Part shown: positions 1-9,734 of the stretch, in pieces
Numbering within the stretch: position 1 is the stretch's first letter
Layout of the letters: every line of letters starts with the position of its first letter
DNA from: Promethearchaeota archaeon
Lineage (GTDB): Archaea; Asgardarchaeota; Lokiarchaeia; Sigyniarchaeales; SOKP01
Length of the DNA: 36,368 nucleotides
Assembly: GCA_008080765.1 (NCBI GenBank)
Contig: SHMU01000014.1
Span: 1-36,368 of the forward strand
Reading direction: 5' to 3'
Made by a program: the position numbers and the translations under genes
Notes under the pieces: model-generated
Told to the model about the DNA's origin: nothing
What the model saw: only the letters and a program-made list of their open reading frames with translations
Database searches by the model: none

Positions 1-106
1 TTTCTCCGATGATCTGTATCTGTGCCGTCTTACAAAACTTCATTAGAACTCAACCTTATAATGATAATGATAACGCAAGTATTTAAATCTTGTCACTTAA
101 TACTAT

Positions 107-157
107 CTAACGGCACTTCCTCCCCGCCCTAAAGGACGGGGCTTCCGTGCCGATCCT
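107..157 (-). pseudogene. Relic of a TnpB (IS200/IS605) C-terminus with overlapping terminal hairpin
   Basis: Minus-strand translation RIGTEAPSFRAGRKCR* (stop at 107-109) matches the typical TnpB tail 'TEAPS.RAG'. DNA forms nested stems: CGGCAC 111-116 / GTGCCG 147-152 and CCCCGCCCT 122-130 / AGGACGGGG 133-141 (one mismatch). No TnpB body upstream. Confidence 0.65.
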
Positions 158-641
158 ATGTGATAAAATTTTTTTCAATATTTAAGAATTTCAAGTTTTC
201 TAAATAATCTAATCCTTCAATCACTTTAATACGATTGCTTCCTAGGTATAGTCGATTTAAATTAATAAAATGTGATATATTTTCAATTTTTGTAATTTGA
301 TTATCAAAGAGGTTTAATTCCACTAAATTAACCAAAGAATCAACTCCGCTAATCTTGGTTATTTTGTTATTATATAAGAAGAGATAAGTTAAATTCGTTA
401 GTGAGTGAAAATCTTTTATTTCTTCAATTCTATTAAAACTAAGATTCAAGGTTGTTAACTGAGATAATGGTTCAAGGTCCTTAATTTTGGTGATCTCATT
501 ATTGGAAAGATCTAATTCTTTTATATCTTTCAATCGATCCAAATGTTTGATATTTCTAATATTCTGAATACCTAAATTACTTAGGTCTAGGCTTCCATTT
601 CTTGATATATATTTTTCTCCCTTAAATTGTACGTATTCCAT
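156..641 (-). CDS. Leucine-rich repeat protein (SDS22/internalin-like LRRs)
   Basis: Repeated ~22-aa units LxxLxxLxLxxNxIxxIxx (e.g. LKDIKELDLSNNEITKIKDLEPLSQLTTLNLSFNRIEEI). Confidence 0.85.
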   Translation of the reverse strand: MEYVQFKGEKYISRNGSLDLSNLGIQNIRNIKHLDRLKDIKELDLSNNEITKIKDLEPLSQLTTLNLSFNRIEEIKDFHSLTNLTYLFLYNNKITKISGVDSLVNLVELNLFDNQITKIENISHFINLNRLYLGSNRIKVIEGLDYLENLKFLNIEKNFIT

Positions 642-673
642 ATCAATATTACATAGAATTAATAATGAACATT

Positions 674-1822
674 CTAATTTTGGATCTCAAAAATTACTTT
701 CTGGTGCATAAATTTTGAATTAATCAAATCTAAAACTTTTTGCGCAAATAATTTTAAGTTTTGAGCGAGTTCGGGTCTTTCCTTGAGTTGGTCCAGTAAA
801 AATTCATGAAGCATTTCTCTTGTTTCTTCTATTCCATGTTCCTTATAGAATTGTTCCCAATGGATGGAGACATTTCGACACAGCTCCTTAATTTTGCTTT
901 CAGGATATTCAGAACTATCACAGACTAACTCATGGTGCTCTTTTATTGCTTCACTGACTTTTTCTAAATGATCAGCAATAGCATACGCATAGCGACACAA
1001 GCTTATCATATTTGATATAGTTCGTTTATTCCTCGTATTTGCTGCCTCTTCAAAAGCTCTCCAGGCATCAGCCCAATCTTTTTGAATTTCTGAATCCTCA
1101 TGATTTTGAAGCATGGCAACATTGATAAGATCGCTTAGATCAACATCATGACCGCGATTCAATTTTTTATGCACTATATCTTCCAATCCTGATCCTTTCA
1201 GATAGCTCCCCGATCCAAAATCTAATATTTGATTGATATTGTTTGCAGCATACAGAATATCATGGCGTGTTTCACAAGTCTTAGGATTATACCAGCTGAT
1301 ACGTTTTTCCCATTCCTTTGTTTCCTTATTTTTCACAAATCCGCATTTTGTTAAGGCAGCATCCAACAAATCAAAATTAAAAATCCAAAAATCTATGTCG
1401 TCGGTGAAGCGTTTTCTACGCCAATCTCTAGTTGTATATTTTCCCAGATATAACTTCAGTGTGCCTCGAACTAAGGACTTTTTACCCTTCTCCAAGGCTT
1501 TACATGCATCTTCATAATATCTGCAATCGGGATCTTTGGAATATTCGATAATCTTATCGAGCACCTGCCTAGCTTCTTTTGCTATGATATCACAAGGTAT
1601 ATTCCCATCGGACGGATATGCCCGAGAGCCCCCTTCTAAAAAATTTTTAAACAATTGTAATTTCTCATCGGGAATATTATACCACGGATTATTAAAGATT
1701 TCTTTATCAAATATATAATGAGTAATTCCCTCCGGATCTACTCGTATCTCAATGGGAGTAATTTCTCGTAGTCCATCCCCTTTGGTAATTCGGTCTGCTT
1801 TCGTATCCCATAAATAGTTCAT
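674..1822 (-). CDS. Uncharacterised protein, possible nucleotidyltransferase-fold (AbiEii/MNT-like)
   Basis: 382-aa ORF; segment LVRGTLKLYLGKYTTRDWRRKRFTDDIDFWIFNFDLLDAALTKCGF resembles the 'R-T-x-DID' region of NTase-fold proteins. Family call is weak. Confidence 0.45.
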   Translation of the reverse strand: MNYLWDTKADRITKGDGLREITPIEIRVDPEGITHYIFDKEIFNNPWYNIPDEKLQLFKNFLEGGSRAYPSDGNIPCDIIAKEARQVLDKIIEYSKDPDCRYYEDACKALEKGKKSLVRGTLKLYLGKYTTRDWRRKRFTDDIDFWIFNFDLLDAALTKCGFVKNKETKEWEKRISWYNPKTCETRHDILYAANNINQILDFGSGSYLKGSGLEDIVHKKLNRGHDVDLSDLINVAMLQNHEDSEIQKDWADAWRAFEEAANTRNKRTISNMISLCRYAYAIADHLEKVSEAIKEHHELVCDSSEYPESKIKELCRNVSIHWEQFYKEHGIEETREMLHEFLLDQLKERPELAQNLKLFAQKVLDLINSKFMHQKVIFEIQN

Positions 1823-1947
1823 AGTAAAGTTCTAGATATAAAATTTAAGTTTGAAATTAAATGTTCTTTTTATCTTATATAAAGCAATAATTCAATCGAT
1901 CCCGAATCTTTTTGTGATATAGTATATTATTATTATATAGTGAGAAA

Positions 1948-2646
1948 ATGACGCATCAAATGTTATATTGGGAGGTATATACCTATACACCCTGGGATCG
2001 ACTAAATTCACAAACACTCTCTAAGGTTCGTTTAATGTCTATTTTAAATGTATTTGATAAATATCCCCTCATCGGTTTAAGATTTTTCAACGATCTCAAG
2101 GCAAATATTCAACAGTATCCCCATTATACCTTTTATAATACGATTAAAAGAATCGTAGATCCCAAAAATAAAGATTACACAATCCAAAATTGGAATTTTG
2201 TATGGGCAATGGATAAAGAAAAGAGGTTGTATCAATTTCTCTTTCAAAAAATGAAGCGAAACAATGAGATGATGGCAGCATTAGTTGCATTAGCGCCTTT
2301 AGAACTCGTGAAATTGTTTTCAACCCATAAAAAAGAAGCAATTCTCAAAACGCTTTCATTGCTTAATAATCATAAAACCCTCTCATTTGCAACGTTATTA
2401 GAAGCCCAAGGGAAGTCTCTTGCGGAAGAAAGTCAAGAATTTACAATTGATAATAAATCTCTGCAGAGAATTCAATTTTCAAACTATTTAAAGCAACAAC
2501 CTAATATACAAGGTCAGTGGTTTCCCCATTTCTCGCCTAAATGTCCGATTTGTGGTACATTCATGAAAGAGTTGGAAGCTTATCGTATAGGCTTCGGAAA
2601 ACTTATATGTCCTCAATGCGGTTATGAAAAATACAAAAACAAATGA
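1948..2646 (+). CDS. Hypothetical protein with C-terminal zinc ribbon
   Basis: 232-aa ORF with CPICG...CPQCG C-terminal ribbon. Confidence 0.7.
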   Translation: MTHQMLYWEVYTYTPWDRLNSQTLSKVRLMSILNVFDKYPLIGLRFFNDLKANIQQYPHYTFYNTIKRIVDPKNKDYTIQNWNFVWAMDKEKRLYQFLFQKMKRNNEMMAALVALAPLELVKLFSTHKKEAILKTLSLLNNHKTLSFATLLEAQGKSLAEESQEFTIDNKSLQRIQFSNYLKQQPNIQGQWFPHFSPKCPICGTFMKELEAYRIGFGKLICPQCGYEKYKNK

Positions 2647-2783
2647 ACTCAAAAGCAAAAGTTTAATTTATCCTTATGTTATTTTTTAGTAGTAGGCTTT
2701 TTTCATTGAAAAAAGAACTTAACATTTTCTTAAAATAAATCATACAAAATTTTATTGAATAATAAGGAGTTGTCTAAGAACCA

Positions 2784-4583
2784 ATGTCAGAGATCGATCT
2801 CACCGATATAAAACGGATGATGGAAAGAGGAGAATATCAGAAGGCGTTAGATGAATTAATTTCCTCAGTACATGATGATAATTACGATCAATTACCTCAA
2901 ATCCTTGAAGGTATCGTGGAATTGCAAACAAGAGGGGCTTTAGTACGGGATGAGCAACTGGATAAGATCAAACCGTATATTGTTGATTTTGATGAGAATA
3001 TTCAAGATTACGCGGTACAAATCTATACCCATAAAATGGAAAGTGAAATGGAATCACTTTATAATAATATGACCTTGCTTACTTCTAAAATTAGTGAATT
3101 TGAGTTGGGTATTCGCGAAAAGGTAGTAAGTTTTTTAGTAAAATCCTATAATACTATCACCAATAAAGAAAAAAGCATAATTGAGGGTTTGATTAATTGC
3201 TTAACAGACGAAGCTTGGAACGTAAGAATGGAAGTTATTCGCTTTTTGGATGAATTGCTCGTAAATAAACCTCATTTTATCAAGCAATTTGAAAATAATT
3301 TAAAAGTTTTATATGAGGAAAAAGATGTCGATGTCAAGAAAGAGGGGTTAGATCTATTATTACGATTATTTATAAAGACCTATGATATTGAAGATCTTGA
3401 AAATTTGATTCGAGAAATCCCTAATAATGAATGGCCGATTCAAGAAAAGTTAATTTTCTTGATTGGAAAATTAGGAATCCATCGAAAAGATCTCGTCGAA
3501 CCCAATGCTATGAACTTACTTTATTTATTAGATGATGATGATTTTCTAGTGAGGGAGGCAATTAAAGAGATCATTGAAGAGATTTTAGAAGTTCACGAGC
3601 ATCTCTTTGATGATGCATTTCTCAATGCTATAGAAAATGATGATGTTGAAAATTTAGATATTATTGAAGAAATACTCAAAACTTCCGTACTAAAAAAAGG
3701 ATTTGAACGGTTTTATTATTTTTTTACCTTAAATAATCCCAATTCAAATAAAGTAATCCGGGCATTAAGTGATGTAATTAAAAAGATTAATCTCTCCCAT
3801 CCAAGCTTTATCGAATCCTTAATCTCTCAATTGACCAATAGGGTGTTGAAAAACCTCACAGAAGACAATTATATTAAACTGATGCTGATAATACGATTAA
3901 ATCCGCAAGAAAATATCTATTTACAGTGTTATCAAATATTAAATGAAATTGATTTTATCAATAATCCTGAAGCAGAACGGCGCAGAAGATTAGTAATTGA
4001 GTATCTTTTAGAACAAAAACCAGAATTAAATTTCTCAAGAGTAAAAAAATGGATTGAAGCCAAAATTCTCGATGGTCCTATTAATATTAAAGATATTTCT
4101 AATAAATTTAATATCAGAGAAGATCAAATCCAATCCTATATAAAAAAATTAATCGAAAATGGAGAGTTAAATGCGATATTTTCCAATAATATTATTGCTG
4201 CGAACACGGGATCAACCTTTGAAGGTGAAGATCTCCTCTTCCTTAAAAAATGGGATATTTCAAAAAATGATGAAGATCCAAGTATGAATGATATCAAGCT
4301 GTTTATTCATATTAGAAACATCTCACAACCAAAAGCTATAATTACTAATTTGGATATAGAAATTGAGTATCCCTCAGATAGTTTTAATGTTTCTCTTGAA
4401 GAACAATCAGAGCGCACTCGTACGCTAACCCCTGACCAAAACCTCCTTCTCACCTATAAATTCCAGAAAAAAGGAGAGAAAAATTTAAGTCCGGAGATAA
4501 GTAATATCAAAATCGTGTTTAATTACCAAAAAGAAGGGAAAAACCGAACAATCGAGAAATATTTAGATGTTTTACTAGTTTAA
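2784..4583 (+). CDS. HEAT-like alpha-solenoid protein with winged-helix-like segment and C-terminal beta-rich domain
   Basis: 599 aa; repeated paired helices in the N-terminal two thirds, then GPINIKDISNKFNIREDQIQSYIKKLIENGELNAIF (winged-helix-like), then a beta-rich ~110-aa tail. Confidence 0.65.
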   Translation: MSEIDLTDIKRMMERGEYQKALDELISSVHDDNYDQLPQILEGIVELQTRGALVRDEQLDKIKPYIVDFDENIQDYAVQIYTHKMESEMESLYNNMTLLTSKISEFELGIREKVVSFLVKSYNTITNKEKSIIEGLINCLTDEAWNVRMEVIRFLDELLVNKPHFIKQFENNLKVLYEEKDVDVKKEGLDLLLRLFIKTYDIEDLENLIREIPNNEWPIQEKLIFLIGKLGIHRKDLVEPNAMNLLYLLDDDDFLVREAIKEIIEEILEVHEHLFDDAFLNAIENDDVENLDIIEEILKTSVLKKGFERFYYFFTLNNPNSNKVIRALSDVIKKINLSHPSFIESLISQLTNRVLKNLTEDNYIKLMLIIRLNPQENIYLQCYQILNEIDFINNPEAERRRRLVIEYLLEQKPELNFSRVKKWIEAKILDGPINIKDISNKFNIREDQIQSYIKKLIENGELNAIFSNNIIAANTGSTFEGEDLLFLKKWDISKNDEDPSMNDIKLFIHIRNISQPKAIITNLDIEIEYPSDSFNVSLEEQSERTRTLTPDQNLLLTYKFQKKGEKNLSPEISNIKIVFNYQKEGKNRTIEKYLDVLLV

Positions 4584-4862
4584 TCTCTCCTTTCATCTCT
4601 TTTTAGGCACATAAAAACAACCTCATAATGATTTTTTAAAATTTCGAGATGTAGTGGTTTACTGATAAAAATAAATGCAAGAGTTTTGGGAATACCTTCT
4701 TAGCAACTCATTTTAACATTCCTATCCTATTGAGATCTATAGTATTTATAATCATATCTTTTTTAAAATAGGTAAAAGAATTATTAACAAGGAAGGATAG
4801 TGGATATCAATAGTAATTAGTATATTATGGGGATGTAGAAAAATCCCCAGAGAGCGAGAAAA

Positions 4863-5156
4863 ATGGCTAGTAATCAGAATATAATGCTAAATTTATTAAA
4901 TGATGTTCCGGAGGACATTAAATCCTCAGAACTTTATGAAGAAGCGATGAAAAAGCATTCTCAATGCTCTATTTGCAATAAAACTCTATCCCTAATCGAC
5001 TATATCAATTCTAATCTACTGAATGGTTTATTCTGTGATCTAGGGCTTCCAAATAGAATAAAGTATTCACTTAAGCTTTGGAATAGCGAGAATCTTAAGC
5101 TATATTGCTGTGATTGCTATTTCGTTCATGAAGTAGAGGATTTTTATTCCCATTAA
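4863..5156 (+). CDS. Small putative zinc-binding protein
   Basis: 97 aa with CSICNK and CCDC motifs. Confidence 0.55.
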   Translation: MASNQNIMLNLLNDVPEDIKSSELYEEAMKKHSQCSICNKTLSLIDYINSNLLNGLFCDLGLPNRIKYSLKLWNSENLKLYCCDCYFVHEVEDFYSH

Positions 5157-5232
5157 CTACTATTAGTAAATGGGATAAATATAAAAGAAGTTGAGGGTAA
5201 AACGCATTTTTCCTTACTTAATTTGCTTGGGA

Positions 5233-6936
5233 CTATCTCTCAGGGTATGTCCTTCCTTTAAAGAGAGGACTCTGAATTTTGGACTTACTGTTAAGCTCTT
5301 CTTGTGGAAAACAGATGTAGCACCACCTAATCATATCTTGGAGTACGTATTTCCCATCCCAAGGCAGGCCGAAGTCGTTACTGTTATGTTCCCCTGCGCG
5401 CGGGAATCTAAACGCACCTAGGAGCGAAAGCTCTTCAGCAACTTCCTTAACAAAGCTATCCTCACCATATATGGCAGCAGTTTGAAGATATTGCTGCATC
5501 TCTTCTCTTCTGATATTATAAATTAGGTCCTGCACCGAAGATAACCTACAACAAATCAAAAACCGGTCTTGACACATATCGATTTCGTTCATTGTGGGTA
5601 AGCTGCGCATATACACTACAGTCCAGTCTAACTTATTTTTCGGAGGATATAATATTGTTGCTTTATTTTGTGTAACATAGTTTATGAAGAAGTATTCCCG
5701 CTTCCGTTGCATCTCTAAACTATCAGTCTGGCTTAGGTTTGCCCTTGGAAGTATCTCATCAGCGTTTCGTAATCCATTCGCGAGCATTTTGGCAAAGCCT
5801 AAGGGTGATAATTCAGAGATTTTATTTCTAAGGGTTTTTACAGAACGTTTCATAAGGGCTCCCATATTATATCCATTGATTTCGTTCGTATGAGAGAATT
5901 TATCAATAGAATCAGCAAATAGATTATTAAGTGAGGAGGATTCTATGGTTTCATCTTCTTCTGTTGAAGAATTATTATTTGTATCTCCCATAATCGCAGA
6001 TTCAAGGGGTTTATCAATAATGTAAATAACCCGAGGACTTAGACATGCTCTTTGATTCCAGAATACAACATCAATTGCAATCTTTTGAGCGATTTCTTGC
6101 ATAGTCTGTTCATTGTTAAATATATCCTCTGAAACCACAGAAAAAGACATTTTGGGACCGTTATCAATTATTTTAATCCCATAGCGATTGGCTCTCCTTC
6201 GTATATCTTCAATGGAGAAAATTGCCCCCCATGCAATTACACAATCAATATTTCCAGAATTGAATAACTCATCATAGATATCACCTCGGCTTCCCTTCCA
6301 ATAGATAGCTGCAATTTCTTTTGCTAGTTTTTTATCAACTTCAGCAATAGACTCGCAGAGTCGAACAGTTACGAAAGGTTCTTGATGAGAAAGCTTTAAA
6401 AGATTCACATTTTTCGTAATAAGTCCGTAGGATAAACTCGTGGGACCTAGTCCGAAGCTGTTTCCTGCTAAATTGTGACACACTACTCCTCTCGGTTGTG
6501 CATGAAGTCGAGCACTTCCTTTTTGAATCCAATCCTCTAAGTATTCTTTACCTCCAATTTCACCCAGTAATTGAAGCTCAGAATTTTTTTTATTCCATAG
6601 ACGTATTGTACCAAGAAATTCAATCTCGCAGAGTTCTCGGGATTGCCCTGTCATCATAGGGATTACTTCTAATACTTCTTTTCGTAGATCATAATTTGGG
6701 TCCATCCATAAATCCCCTACTTGATCCATTATCTCAAACAATTCATCCAAATCTCTGTCGTGAGCCCTTCTTTTCTTCGCAGCTAACTTTTCTGCTGTAT
6801 CTAATACCATGTCTTTATCAAAAACCGGAAATTCAAATTCCAAAACATCATCTTGGCGTTTTACTACTTCCTTTGTGGTATTATGGGAATATAAGGGTTT
6901 AAAGATAAAGCCCGGAATTTTTAATTTTTTATTCAA
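5233..6936 (-). CDS. luxC: LuxC-like long-chain acyl-CoA reductase
   Basis: GVVCHNLAGNSFGLGPTSLSYGLITKNVNLLKLS, catalytic-Cys region FWNQRACLSPRVIYI, and C-terminal FRFPRAGEHNSNDFGLPWDGKYVLQDMIRWCYI are characteristic of the LuxC family. Confidence 0.85.
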   Translation of the reverse strand: MNKKLKIPGFIFKPLYSHNTTKEVVKRQDDVLEFEFPVFDKDMVLDTAEKLAAKKRRAHDRDLDELFEIMDQVGDLWMDPNYDLRKEVLEVIPMMTGQSRELCEIEFLGTIRLWNKKNSELQLLGEIGGKEYLEDWIQKGSARLHAQPRGVVCHNLAGNSFGLGPTSLSYGLITKNVNLLKLSHQEPFVTVRLCESIAEVDKKLAKEIAAIYWKGSRGDIYDELFNSGNIDCVIAWGAIFSIEDIRRRANRYGIKIIDNGPKMSFSVVSEDIFNNEQTMQEIAQKIAIDVVFWNQRACLSPRVIYIIDKPLESAIMGDTNNNSSTEEDETIESSSLNNLFADSIDKFSHTNEINGYNMGALMKRSVKTLRNKISELSPLGFAKMLANGLRNADEILPRANLSQTDSLEMQRKREYFFINYVTQNKATILYPPKNKLDWTVVYMRSLPTMNEIDMCQDRFLICCRLSSVQDLIYNIRREEMQQYLQTAAIYGEDSFVKEVAEELSLLGAFRFPRAGEHNSNDFGLPWDGKYVLQDMIRWCYICFPQEELNSKSKIQSPLFKGRTYPER

Positions 6937-7055
6937 TTTTACTACTCATACTCATATATTAATTAATTCTATATACCTTATTATGTATAAAAAAGTTTAG
7001 AAAAAAAAAGGTAAGTATTCATAAAAATTTGTTTTTCAGCATGGAAAAATTAGGA

Positions 7056-8231
7056 TCATGAAATAGTTTCATCAGCTAACTGTACTCCGCATCCTTTGGC
7101 TTCTGCGCCTTCGGCCCGGCCAATACAATCGACCATCTTTCCTTTTCTTCCACAAGGACAATCATCTATCCCTGTAATGCGAACAATATCATCTTGAAGG
7201 ATAGATACTCCCGCATAACTATGTGCAAGAGGATTTATCAAATTTGCCAATCCCTTTTCTCCAACTTCTACAGGTTCTAAGGTTTCCACGTCTCGCACGA
7301 TGATGTCTCCCCATGGATAGCAGTGTTTGTTATGCTCCTCACATTCTACAAACAGTATATCAGACTCCGAAAAGGAGTAAATATCTCTGACATTTTTAGA
7401 TGAGATACCAAGTATTTTTGCCATATCCTCTCTAAATTGAACAGGAGAAATTGCATCTCCTTGGAATGATTTCCAGCCACCGCCTCCCAAGATAACAGAA
7501 TCTTTTCCAACGTCAAATGTTTGTCCTGTCTTTTGATGATATCCGTTTAAAGTCATATACATAAGCGGAACGCTTCCTGAAATCCATCCCTTTCCTTTAC
7601 TTCCTGGATTTGTTGCCAAGAACCCGAAGGTTGTTTGGGCATCGAATTCAAACCTTTTTCCTTTCTTTATTTCTTCGGGACTAGGAATTTTTAAGCAAAA
7701 GACTTTTTCGTCAGCAGTATTGACAAAATTCATCATTAGAGAGAACATAACGGTTGGAATTTCAATCTTCTCGTCAATTTCATATTCCTTTTGAGGTTCT
7801 GGGAGAAATAAAAGGCTCCATTTATAATTGCTTAATCCAACATCCTCTACTACATTATTGAACATTTTAACATAACGTAATACATTCGTGTGATCTCGTC
7901 CAACTATAGAAGGATCTCCACTTGTTCCAGTGGAACGGCTCCAAACTTGTATTTCGCTTTCGGGTACAGTCAGTAATTTTTTGGGTGATCCTTTTTGCTG
8001 TTTAAAGTTAGCAGTTGTGATGTAAGGTATATTAGCAAAATCATCAACACTCTGGAGGTCTTTTCGTGGATTGAAATTCTTCTGTTTACAAATCTGTCGA
8101 TATAAGTTGCATCCTTCAAATTGTCTTAGTAAGGATTCTTTAACCGCTTTATAAAGATCTTGTTTTACTTCGCTTTGATCGTCCTTTTTAATATTTTTTA
8201 ACCCTTTATCTAAAATTTCATCGATTATCAT
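7056..8231 (-). CDS. luxE: LuxE-like acyl-protein synthetase
   Basis: QVWSRSTGTSGDPSIVGRD adenylate-forming/acyl-transfer motif and adjacency to LuxC. Confidence 0.83.
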   Translation of the reverse strand: MIIDEILDKGLKNIKKDDQSEVKQDLYKAVKESLLRQFEGCNLYRQICKQKNFNPRKDLQSVDDFANIPYITTANFKQQKGSPKKLLTVPESEIQVWSRSTGTSGDPSIVGRDHTNVLRYVKMFNNVVEDVGLSNYKWSLLFLPEPQKEYEIDEKIEIPTVMFSLMMNFVNTADEKVFCLKIPSPEEIKKGKRFEFDAQTTFGFLATNPGSKGKGWISGSVPLMYMTLNGYHQKTGQTFDVGKDSVILGGGGWKSFQGDAISPVQFREDMAKILGISSKNVRDIYSFSESDILFVECEEHNKHCYPWGDIIVRDVETLEPVEVGEKGLANLINPLAHSYAGVSILQDDIVRITGIDDCPCGRKGKMVDCIGRAEGAEAKGCGVQLADETIS

Positions 8232-8354
8232 ATGTTTTATACTCTTACGTGTTAACCAAAATAAGATGGTTAGAATATTTAAATACTATGCATTATAAAG
8301 AAATAGATTAAGAAAAAAAGATAAGAAAAATTATTTGCAAGGGAAGAAGAGGAT

Positions 8355-9674
8355 TTAGTTTCCTCCCGCGAGTGTGACGAAAGTCATATTGTTGTTGTAA
8401 TAGCCTAGTCCTTTTTTTCCGAAAATTTCGCCTCCTGCACCGATGATCATTCGGGGGACATCCTTTCCGATGGTATCCTCGATTTTTTTAATAATTTCAG
8501 GTATCATATCACCGTAGCTCATGGCTCGATTAAAGCAATCAAATCCCAGCAAGAATTTAGGATTAGAAATATTTTCGATAGCCTCTTTAATTGCTTTTTC
8601 CGTAGTTTTCTTCAATACATTAATGTTACTTCTAAAAATTTCAATCTCTTCGGGTATCTCATAATTGAAGGGAAAGGACGTAGTGACGAGATTTGATAAA
8701 TTAGGATTAGTAAGAAGCCCAGAGAGGTGTACTAGCTCTCCTTCCTCAGTTTCTTCTCTAAATCCTAATGAAACATAAGGATTTTGATATCCAAAGGGTC
8801 TTAATTGTTCAAGAGATTCCATCTTTATTCCCGCTGCGTCACAAAAACCTTCCAATGCGGGGTCTCCATTGACTTTAAGGAAAAAACCTCCGATTTTTTT
8901 AGTGGGTGTTAGTGTTTTTCCAGTAGATTCTGCTCCAGCGCCAAATCCAAATCCAAACTTCGATTCTCCTTCTGCAGAGAGAATGGCACCTACTACATTA
9001 TTGTCACCTACCTCATCATTGTAAAATTCAACAGAATCGTAATTTCGAACGTTTGTAACAACGTTTCCTGCGATTGGTAGATCAAAACTTTTGCTATACA
9101 AGCTCTCTAATAATTCTTGAGCACTTGTAAGACCTAATCCTTCTTCTTTAAAATCATCGAGTTGTTTTTTGAAAAATCTGGAAACTAAGCCGGACATTAA
9201 TGAAACAATTCGCATATTAAGCATTTCTTGCTTCTTAAAAACTTCAGGGGGGAATTTGTATCCATCTTGAAACATTATCATGATCCTGCTGTCTTTTGGA
9301 GGGAGGGACTGGCTTTTTTGGTAAATATCTTCTGCAATATTCTCGTAATCGAGCTTAGAATCGGGATAATTATAGGAAAAATCAATATTTATATCACCTC
9401 CTAGCAACATTAATCCTGCGCTTCGAAATGCATATCGATTATTTATTAATACACCATTGGCAGTACTCCCAATTATAGTAATGGCAGGACCTAATTCCTC
9501 TCGTACTCCTTTTAAGACTTGCCCATATTTATAGTTTACTCGCGCAAGCGAATCAACGGCCAGTATTGCCAATTTGGGTTTGGCATTCATTCCTCCTAAA
9601 GCTTCTTTTGCGATATGTCTTCCTGCATTATAACTCTCATCTTCTGTTGTTATTGAAACTGCTGCATCAATCAT
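8355..9674 (-). CDS. FIST-domain (FIST_N/FIST_C) sensory protein
   Basis: IIGSTANGVLINNRYAFRSAGLMLLGG, IMIMFQDG, and C-terminal GFDCFNRAMSYGDMIPEIIKKIEDTIG...GAGGEIFGKKGLGYYNNNMTFVTL fit the FIST_N/FIST_C arrangement. Confidence 0.8.
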   Translation of the reverse strand: MIDAAVSITTEDESYNAGRHIAKEALGGMNAKPKLAILAVDSLARVNYKYGQVLKGVREELGPAITIIGSTANGVLINNRYAFRSAGLMLLGGDINIDFSYNYPDSKLDYENIAEDIYQKSQSLPPKDSRIMIMFQDGYKFPPEVFKKQEMLNMRIVSLMSGLVSRFFKKQLDDFKEEGLGLTSAQELLESLYSKSFDLPIAGNVVTNVRNYDSVEFYNDEVGDNNVVGAILSAEGESKFGFGFGAGAESTGKTLTPTKKIGGFFLKVNGDPALEGFCDAAGIKMESLEQLRPFGYQNPYVSLGFREETEEGELVHLSGLLTNPNLSNLVTTSFPFNYEIPEEIEIFRSNINVLKKTTEKAIKEAIENISNPKFLLGFDCFNRAMSYGDMIPEIIKKIEDTIGKDVPRMIIGAGGEIFGKKGLGYYNNNMTFVTLAGGN

Positions 9675-9734
9675 TTTTAATTTTTTAGTTCTAATTTATT
9701 CTCTTTTTAATTAGAAATATATAGAAAGTAATTC

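Noticed and set aside
5191-5421. Plus-strand ORF ending ...RQAEVVTVMFPCARESKRT, which looks superficially TnpB-tail-like
   Set aside because: Fully antisense to the well-supported C-terminus of LuxC (FRFPRAGEHNSNDFGLPWDGKYVLQDMIRW); taken as coincidence.
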